Position numbers and translations under genes: made by a program. From NCBI RefSeq assembly GCF_008831285.2, contig NC_045140.1, positions 16,862,370-16,926,369 of the forward strand: a DNA stretch of 64,000 nucleotides. Reading direction: 5' to 3'. The notes under the pieces were generated by a model, which ran no database searches, was not told the origin of the DNA, and saw only the letters and a list, made by a program, of their open reading frames with translations. The DNA comes from Nymphaea colorata. Its lineage: Eukaryota; Streptophyta; Magnoliopsida; Nymphaeales; Nymphaeaceae. Shown in pieces: positions 56,831-64,000 of the stretch. The number at the start of each line of letters is the position of its first letter. The stretch's first letter is position 1.

Positions 56831-57896
56831 ATGACTGAAGACTCGGTTGATTATCTGTGGGACTTTCTTTCTTCCGATGGAGTAAGTGTGTCCATACTGC
56901 ATCTTCCCCCCTCAGCTAGGGATAATCTGGTATTAGCCACTTCATTGCAGATTTAAAATTTTCTATTTTTATTTTTAAAATGAATTTATAGTATTTAAAA
57001 TGTTTGTTTTGATTCAAAAAATGAAAAGCAGGCACTACAAGCCAATGCATACAAATAAAAGTAGCGCAGATTTTATGGACCATTGAAAAATCGAAAAAGT
57101 TAGGGTTAGGCAGGATTCTTTCAGCTGCGGAAGAGCACCCCAATTACGGAACTCTGTCTTCTTTGTCTCTTGTCTGCATATATGTATCCGGCGTTACATT
57201 TTTTGCTTTCTAACATGAGACTTTAGATCAGATCGGATCTGTCTTCGGAAAAACAGGTAAAGGGTATATTTAGGTCTCTATCACGTGCCCTGAGACAGCT
57301 CATCCACGACATTCTGTCACTGGAAGGTTGTCTCGGGGACATTCCCTCCCCAGTCTGGCAAACACCTGATGCGAACGAAAAGCAAAGATTGGACATCTCT
57401 GACTGTTATTGATTTCGGACGTATAATTTTGTCAATAACGTCACGAATTATGGGACGTCATTGCTGCATGGTCTGTAGATGCATGCCAAGTTGGTCCAGT
57501 CATTATTATCACATTCACTTACTCACATGATTTTTTGTATATATAGATCAAAAGTACGTGTCTTAACATTATGTGTTTTGGTGTTATTTTTTTTTTTTTA
57601 AAAAATTAAAACTACTTCGGTTGGCGGACAGAACAAGGGTCAAGGGTTGATAGACAGTCAAGTCTTTTTTTCGAATTCCTGGTATGTAAACTTTCTGTGT
57701 GGCAAAAGAGATACCGATATACAAGTTAGAGCATAAAAGAAAGTATTACTCCGAAACATATCCTGATATTCTAAGAAATGAAGAAAAGGATGTGAGCTCA
57801 AGGTGGATCCTTGTTCTGCTCTTGGCCGTCGGCTTGGTGCCGGCCTCTACTTCTGTTCCCCATCACCATCCTCACCCCATAATTTCCTCTTTATAT

Positions 57897-57985
57897 GGGG
57901 CGCATTTGGTAACGAGAATACTAATGCAATGTTCGGTCTAATATTTTGGGCATATTTGCAGAACATTGTGTCAATGTCCCTGTTG
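57897..57985. repeat. MITE-like inverted pair, relative of 29719-29836
   Basis: GGGGCGCATTTGGTAACGAG at the left and AGGAGATGTTTGACAACAGG read inward from the right, about 90 bp apart. Diverged, with no clear target duplication. Confidence 0.35.
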
Positions 57986-59607
57986 TCAAACATCTCCTAG
58001 ATGCGCATATTTGAGGTTACAATGAGGTGCCTTGGTTCAAACCCGAATATGAATAACAAAAATTGGCTGGGAATTAATACAAGATGAGTACAAAAGAAAA
58101 CCGACAAGTAAAGAAGTCGGAAGGATCACCATCGAAACAAAGAAACAAATTTATACATGATAAATATGATTCATTTGCATGAAGCTTTAATCTCAAGTCA
58201 GCAGATTCAGAAATGTGAACCTTATTACGGCTGTTACATCACAGCTAGATCAGACATTGGCACAAGATCAGGGCCTTATGGCCGTGTTTACATACAGACC
58301 AAAGGCTTCTGCTCGAGGTGTGCAGGATTGACCATATAAGAAAAGTATGCATGATGATCTGGTCAAGCAACTGTGTGAAATGTGAAATTCACCGATCAAA
58401 CAACGTAGCTCTCAAAGTTGATTATGCAAGATAAAGTTGCAGCAGATCTGAACTCTAAACTCTTAAAGTAATCAGCACAACATTTATGTTCTTTTTTTCC
58501 TCTCTTGCAGACAATGCTATGGACTTTTTTTTTTTGTTTTTCTTTGTGCAAATCCAGTCCACCACACTTGAATGCATCCCAATCATCCTGAACCTTGACC
58601 AACAAACATAGTCGGCATTGATATAAAACACTCAATAAAATCATTTGAACTACTGACGGAAAGATGGGTACCTTGCCCTTCCTCTCACCACCTATGCAGA
58701 TAAAACTAGGCAGAGTTCTTTTGGATGTGAAGAAATAAAAAGAGACTACCTTGCGGACAACTACTGTAAAAGGTCTGGTTTGCAACCTTGCTGACAATTA
58801 CAAATGTTCTCTGATGTGCATCAAGTTGACATAATGGCAGCTAATATTACGTGTACTTCTAGATATCAGCACAAATTAAAAGATACGAGATTGACATGAC
58901 CTGCACCAACCCTTAGGTTGCATGATCAGGTAAAACTTCATATGATGTTGAACGAGCAATCCACTTATAATAATGGATCTTGCCGTTAGATTCTAAGAGT
59001 GCAAATAAGCTGTACGTATCTAACCATGCAATGCTATAGCTGACACATTAAGCGATGAAAGATCTAATTTTAGTTTGGGGAAGCTGTGGTCATTTAAGTT
59101 GTCACTGATTTATATATGCAAAAGGAATATCGAGATATGCTGAAATCAAGTGAAAGGCTTCTGCAATTTTCAGGAAAAAAAACAGCGACGTTTTCAACTT
59201 GAACTACCTGAAAGTAGTATGATTTTGAGTGTGATGTTTAAATGGACACACTCTGTGATGCTTCTCATGCAAACAATGTGCACTTTAGCTATATGCTCAG
59301 CCATCTTTTTGCAGCAGTGGATACAAATCTTCTATTGTTAGATTTGAGCTGCATGCAGGGACAGGAGTCAGATTTTATGTTGGTTTCTTGTTTTTGTTGC
59401 TGTATATTCACATTTTGTACTACTTTGGTGGCATTTGACTTCTGTAGCATAAAATAAGCAACTCCTAAAATTTATAAAGGGAAATCCTGACAACCAAGAT
59501 GTTAAACGTCAATACCTTATATATGCTCTCACTAATCACTTTCAGAATCCTGTGTGCTGTGTAACAAAATCCTAATATCTTCCGCAACATTATGTTTTCT
59601 TCTTTAG

Positions 59608-59739
59608 GCACTTTATGAGCTAGGCGAGTTTTTGGCATCTTCTGGAAGACTGTGCTTATGCACAGACAAGATTAATGGAAGTTTGACACGAGAGAAAGCT
59701 AAGGTTGGTGTGGAAGCTTGGCGTGCAATATATGGCTAA
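59608..59739 (+). pseudogene. Orphan exon 4 of the unnamed conserved gene
   Basis: A 132-base copy of 42311-42442 with acceptor TTTAG before it, open frame ALYELGEFLASSGRLCLC to VGVEAWRAIYG and a TAA stop. Exons 1-3 were not duplicated and no substitute exons are seen in 53.9-59.6 kb, so it cannot code alone. Its frame is intact, with a few amino-acid changes. Confidence 0.85.
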
Positions 59740-60522
59740 GACACTTGGCCCGCGTTAAAATTCCAGCACAAGTAAGGATGAGCGAAGTGGATAAAGAATG
59801 TAATAAATAGAAGGATAATGCTATTACTCTGTTCACCAGTAATATTTTTGACGATTTTTTTTTCCTTTGGGAAGAGGGGAAACAAAAACATTTGTAGTTT
59901 TATTCTTTATCACAGCTATGTACTCATTGTACTGTGGGGCAGTGGCTATGTTCTGTTACTGTAGCTGTTCTAAAATTTGGTATACAATCCCCAAGATGGT
60001 GTGCAAAGTAGCCCAGGTGATATGCCATGGTAATCCAACTGTAAAAATTACAAGAGAAACTTACAAAATGGCGTTCAACTAATGAGCTAACATCAAATAA
60101 CCCTCACCAACCACAAATAGGCCATCAATTTTTCCATCAAACACTCGAACATCCGTAATAAATCAAATGACCAAAAATTTCTCCCTTATACATTATTTAA
60201 AAATAAAAATAAATTAACAAAAAAAGGATGACCATCGCCGGACCCGTCAGCGAGAGCTGCCGGCGACCTCGCTGCTGTCTAGCGAGGGTTGTCCAGCGAC
60301 GGTCCCTCGACCCTCCCACACGGCGAGGCTCAATGGAGCCCCGCTGCAGCCATCGGCGAGGGATGGGCAGCAGCAAAGGGTCAACCCCTGCAGAGTCGTC
60401 GACCCCAACCCCTACAACGAGACCGGACGACGATGGTCGGCCGAGCCTCGCCCTTGCTGCAACAAGGGGCAACCTACCCACGAGGTTATCTCCCTATTTC
60501 TTCCCTCATTCAACTAAAGAAC
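59740..60522. other. Copy B: 3' flank of orphan exon and GC-rich stretch
   Basis: Counterpart of 42443-43197 with the same GC-rich, GCGAG-containing patch at about 60225-60480. No gene. Confidence 0.5.
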
Positions 60523-61143
60523 ATGGAAAGAACAGTTCTATTGACCTTTGCTACTCTGTTCATCACTCTCACCATCAAATTCTTCAAGACCATGGCCAGA
60601 GCACCATTCCTCAAGCATTCTTCATCCCCATTACCACCCTCCGATGGACCCAAATTCTATTGTCGGTTTGTGTTTTCTATTGCCGCTAATGTCGACCGCA
60701 TGGCCTAATACATGTCTGGCATCATCCCCGCCTCTCTGACCCACAATGCCTTCTTCTGCCTCCCTCCGTTTCCTGCTTGTCATTACTGCAGCCCTTCCAA
60801 CGTCGAGCACATGTTCAACATCCGGTTCCACGCTCACCCAAAAGGCTCCTCCTTCTATTCTGGCATCTACGACCTCGTTGGTGATGGTTCTTCAACACCG
60901 ATGGCTGATGCGGAAGGTCCCAAGGAAGATCGCAAGCCACGAGTTCAACAACCGATCCCTCTTCAAGTTCATGAACTACATCGTTATCAGACATCACTCT
61001 ACAGCAAGGGTTTTGCTCGACCCATATTAGCGAGGGTCGAATCGACCGCAGCCAGATACTATAGCGAGGGCAAGGATCGCCCGACCGTCGCCACCGTCCA
61101 GTCTCGCCGTAGCATGGGCAAATGCGATGAAGCAAAGCGCTGA
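60523..61143 (+). pseudogene. CYP94-like cytochrome P450 fragment, copy B
   Basis: Same fragment as 43198-43831. From ATG 60523 the frame reaches a TAA at 60706-60708, where copy A has a cysteine codon, then reopens to 61143. Visible blocks: FSIAANVDRMA, ASLTHNAFF, PSNVEHMFNIRFHAHPKGSS, YSGIYDLVGDG and, in another frame, KVPRKIASHEFNNRSLFKFM. A following stretch, FARPILARVESTAARYYS, may continue the P450 towards the next helices. The haem-binding half is absent. Copies A and B are broken at different places, so some lesions arose after duplication while the truncation and the shared frame changes came before it. Confidence 0.65.
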
Positions 61144-62854
61144 GTAATCTCTCTCTCCCTCTTTTATTATTATTATTATTTTTTACTCTGCACCATCAAC
61201 TCCTCTATTATTATTTTATACGGATCATGAAAAAAAAAATCGTTATTGGCGAAGAAAAATGGTCGTATACTGTACAAATTAAAATGTTGTAACGTTATAA
61301 CAACAAAGAACTCTCTAGCTTCATTTTAGCATCTTATGGATAACTCATCTTAAGGTGGATCTAGTCAGAACGTCTCTCTGTGCAATTTGCTTCCTTTCTA
61401 TTCTTTAGAATCATTTACAGCTGTTTTCCTCATCTTAATTTTCTCAGTGCATGTTTTGTTCTGTACGTTAGGAAATTTTGATAGAATGGCTCTGTTCAAT
61501 ATTATACTTAGATAGCTGGTCTTGTGTGCCTAAAAGCGAAAGTCGAGAATATACGTAGAAACATTTGCATTCGTGAGTAATTAAGAAAAAAGAGACGCCA
61601 TGTCCACCCGCGTCTGACGCCTCCAGCATCTGGTTTTCACCTCTGCCGCCATAGATGAGTTTTCGGTAAGCCAAAGGGAATCCCATTCCTCGAGTCAGAG
61701 GCCGAAGCCCTCCCTTCTTCCTTCTCCCCTGGAGATTCAGAGCGACTTCGTGACCTCAAGTGTCATGCATATAACTATTTGCAACCTACAGAAGTAGCAC
61801 CTAACGAATCAAATTGAGGACACATCAATAACACACCATTCAGCCTGACTAGCGTTTTCCTGCTTTTCTAGATAATTCTTCATTTACATATAAGACATAA
61901 AACTGCATTGCACTCATATTATCGATTCTATGAGTTACTGGATCGATTTTCATGATTTCCTAAGTCACGTGCGACCTTCATTTATTTTCCACGTTACACA
62001 GACTCTGGCTTAATTTTTTTTTCGTCAGTTTCTTGATATTTTTAGGTTATAGTCTTTATAAATGAAAGATAACAGAGACAAAAAACAGTTGTAGAGGTTT
62101 TGTAATAGAGCCACCTACGCCTCTCTCTTCCTCACGTTCCCTCTTGAATGAGAAACATGGGAGGTTCTGTTCATATTAATCAAGTCTTACACAGTAAAGA
62201 AAGGAAGGAAATCTAGGAATTTCCTTCTACATCAGATCCTGAATTATTAAAGGCATCATGAGATGAGGAACTGATTTACATTTATCTGAGCAACTGTTCA
62301 CAGAAAAATGCTTTTTGCTACATTTTGAAATATCTCCTTGCTTAGCAGGGATGCAGACACTTCCACCTTGAGGAAACATATCTGACTTTCCTTCCTGATT
62401 ATCAGTGTCACTTTCTGCAGCATTATCCTTCTCATAGATACTTCCTTGAAACTGTTCTCTGACAATCTTTGGAGTCAACCATACAGGGTCCTGGATGAGA
62501 TGATATGTGAATTTGATATTGCGCCTAACAAGCTTTAGAAAGCAAACAACTACGAAACTAATTAGATACTTGTAGCTCTTTTATTCCCCAGAAGCAGAGA
62601 AACATAGCATCAGACCATTCTAGAGGTCACAGGTGTGGAAAAAGGATGAGAATCCAAATGCACACTTTTGACAAACCAAAGGAAATTTGAAAGCAATGCT
62701 AAGAATTGAAGCAAGACAGATTGATAAACCAAGAGAATAGGAACTAGCACATGCATAATTAGCATGTTTGGCAAAGTAGATTGATATGTTCCTTATGTCC
62801 CGAGATCGGTCTTAAGCATGCACAAGGAACGACGCCTAATTGGGTGTCCTCAGT
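61144..62854. other. Intergenic part of duplication copy B
   Basis: AT-rich counterpart of 43832-45509. A minus-strand open stretch at 62227-62478 (with REQFQGSIYEKDNAAESD) is longer here than in copy A, where about 107 bases are missing. I do not recognise it and do not call it a gene. Confidence 0.5.
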
Positions 62855-64000
62855 TCAAAGCTTGTTGAATTTGTCACCACTTCCTTTGTAGAGATGAAGT
62901 TTTGCACCGAAATGTTGGTCTTCTCCTTGCCCCGGAACACTTGTCACAGTGTAATGAGGCATGTCTACCAAGTCCAGCTTTTTGAGGTTGGTAAGGCGGT
63001 GATGGTCAGGTATCCTCTTCAACTCTGGACACCCACAAATGGATAGTGTTTGAAGTTGCGGCAAGGCTTCTTCCTCCACGATAATGCTTCTCAACTTCAA
63101 GAGCTTTACGATCGTGAGAGTTTTCAGCTTAGGAAAGTTGTTGGCCTGAAACTTGAGCTTCCTCCCATCGTAGGCATCATAGAGTTTAAACCACTCTAAG
63201 TTGGGCAATTCTTGGAGGTAGGGGGTAGGGCTGTCACGTAATTTGGAAAAGTACAAGCCCAACCTCCTCAAGTTAATGACACCTTTCACCCATTTCGGGA
63301 AGCGCTCTATTCTTCCAAAGAGCCAGATATCTTCGAGATGAGGTGGTGGGGTGTTCAGCAGCTCCAGCCTTAATTCACCTTCGGAGTCGGCTGATATGCC
63401 TAGACAAAGAAGGTCCTTCATCGTCTCAATGGATTTACAAAGCTTCTCCCCATGTTCCTGTTTTACCTTGAATAACCCAAGGGTTTTAAGCTGGGTCAGG
63501 TTGCCAATTGTTTCAATGATCTTGTTTGTGGCGTTTATACCTGACAGTTTTTGTAGGCATTCAGACTTGCAGATATGCCTTGGAAAATCACATCCTGAGA
63601 ACTGGCTAATGGTGTATGGATGGATGAAATGTGAATATGCAGACACATACCGCAATTTCTTTACCTTGGATAAGTTTGGAATCCTTTCAATTTGATTGTC
63701 CCTGATATCGAGCGCTTGCAAGTTATGGAGCTTCCCGAGTGACCTTGGAATTCTCTTGAGATTGGTGTTTCTCAAATTCAAGTACCTTAAGTGGTACAAA
63801 TGTCCTATGCTATGAGGCAGTTCCTCAATGAAGACACCTTGCAGGTCCAACACTCTCAACAACATGAACTTATGAAGCAGGCTAGGGATGCGGGGGGAAT
63901 CGAACATCAACAAAGAACGAACTCGCCGTGCCTTCTTAGGATCACGCAGACAGATCTCTTTTATGATTTTGTCGGTAGAACCCATGAGCGATAAAGACCT
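62855..64000 (-). CDS. RPM1-like NLR, copy B, LRR part only (runs off the window)
   Basis: Last 380 codons or so of the tandem duplicate of the NLR at 45510. The frame is open to the window edge and begins there inside the region after the MHD motif. LRRs: LLRVLDLQGVFIEELPHSIG, YLNLRNTNLKRIPRSLG, LQALDIRDNQIERIPN, then SGINATNKIIETIGNLTQLK, WLFGRIERFPKWVK, GLYFSKLRDSPTPYLQELPN, and SICGCPELKRIPDHH. About 25 residues differ from copy A over 370, most of them in the variable part of the repeats, and the C-terminus differs (GSGDKFNKL here). No break is seen, so this may be the functional member; the NB-ARC part is outside the window. Confidence 0.9.
   Translation of the reverse strand, partial: RSLSLMGSTDKIIKEICLRDPKKARRVRSLLMFDSPRIPSLLHKFMLLRVLDLQGVFIEELPHSIGHLYHLRYLNLRNTNLKRIPRSLGKLHNLQALDIRDNQIERIPNLSKVKKLRYVSAYSHFIHPYTISQFSGCDFPRHICKSECLQKLSGINATNKIIETIGNLTQLKTLGLFKVKQEHGEKLCKSIETMKDLLCLGISADSEGELRLELLNTPPPHLEDIWLFGRIERFPKWVKGVINLRRLGLYFSKLRDSPTPYLQELPNLEWFKLYDAYDGRKLKFQANNFPKLKTLTIVKLLKLRSIIVEEEALPQLQTLSICGCPELKRIPDHHRLTNLKKLDLVDMPHYTVTSVPGQGEDQHFGAKLHLYKGSGDKFNKL

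Larger units (their letters stand above)
53915..58417. other. Intergenic, NLR promoter side, repeats and LINE remnant
   Basis: Holds the NLR promoter region, a MITE-like repeat (54405-54676), a GA microsatellite (55003-55039), a LINE remnant (about 56240-56830) and a second MITE-like pair (57897-57985). Open frames up to 97 codons (for example 55832-56125 minus) match nothing I know. Confidence 0.5.
58418..64000. repeat. Segmental duplication, copy B (continues past the window)
   Basis: Collinear with 41208-46670. The left breakpoint lies where GATTATGCAAGATAAAGTTG begins to match intron 3 of the unnamed gene. Copy B carries about 110 extra bases near 61195-61310 and about 107 near 62280-62385 relative to copy A, or copy A lost them. 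Confidence 0.9.

Noticed and set aside
62227-62478. 83-codon minus-strand frame with REQFQGSIYEKDNAAESD.
   Set aside because: Interrupted by a 107-base gap in the duplicate, starts at a non-ATG codon, and matches no family I know; left as an observation only.
1-64000. tRNA, rRNA or CRISPR arrays.
   Set aside because: No cloverleaf, rRNA-like or spaced-repeat array was seen; the only tRNA-related sequences are the two retrotransposon primer sites.

Overview
The window is nuclear DNA of a flowering plant. The genes have many short exons split by AT-rich GT..AG introns, and the proteins belong to plant families: a kinesin-14, a DUF868 protein, an organellar-type FKBP, a shared Pol IV/V subunit 4 and RPM1-like CC-NB-LRR immune receptors. 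The mobile elements are plant Ty1/copia retrotransposons with a tRNA-Met primer site. I cannot name the species.

Layout. 1-3058 (+) is the 3' part of a kinesin-14 gene. 4398-6505 (-) is a RecX-domain gene. 9266-10126 (-) is a single-exon DUF868 gene. 12333-16291 (-) is a complete four-exon SFT2-like vesicle-traffic gene. 17811-23158 (+) is an almost intact copia element with a CCCTG target duplication and one in-frame stop in pol. 23469-27543 (-) is a complete eight-exon gene for RNA polymerase IV/V subunit 4. 30937-34462 (-) is a complete eight-exon FKBP16-1-like prolyl isomerase. 34938-36978 (-) is a decayed RPM1-like NLR fragment. 39071-42442 (+) is a four-exon gene for a conserved protein I cannot name.

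From about 41.2 kb the window becomes a young, TE-disturbed resistance-gene region. A block (about 41208-46670) holding the last exon of the unnamed gene, a broken CYP94-like P450 fragment and the C-terminal half of an NLR is repeated at about 58418-64000, where it runs off the window. The first NLR copy (45510-53914, -) is cut inside its coiled-coil domain by a second copia element (48001-53568, -) with near-identical LTRs and a TGCGT target duplication. The element lies in the same orientation as the NLR. The first ATG after its 3' LTR is an in-frame NLR methionine, so a CC-less NB-LRR could be read from the LTR promoter. Between the two blocks (53.9-58.4 kb) are only MITE-like repeats, a microsatellite and a LINE remnant.

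The housekeeping genes are unrelated to one another in function. SFT2, the Pol IV/V subunit and FKBP lie in one orientation. The strongest themes of the right half are NLR duplication, decay and interruption by transposons. Exon borders were placed by eye from splice sites, phase and family conservation. For the SFT2, Pol IV/V subunit 4, FKBP and unnamed genes the exon lengths sum to a whole number of codons.
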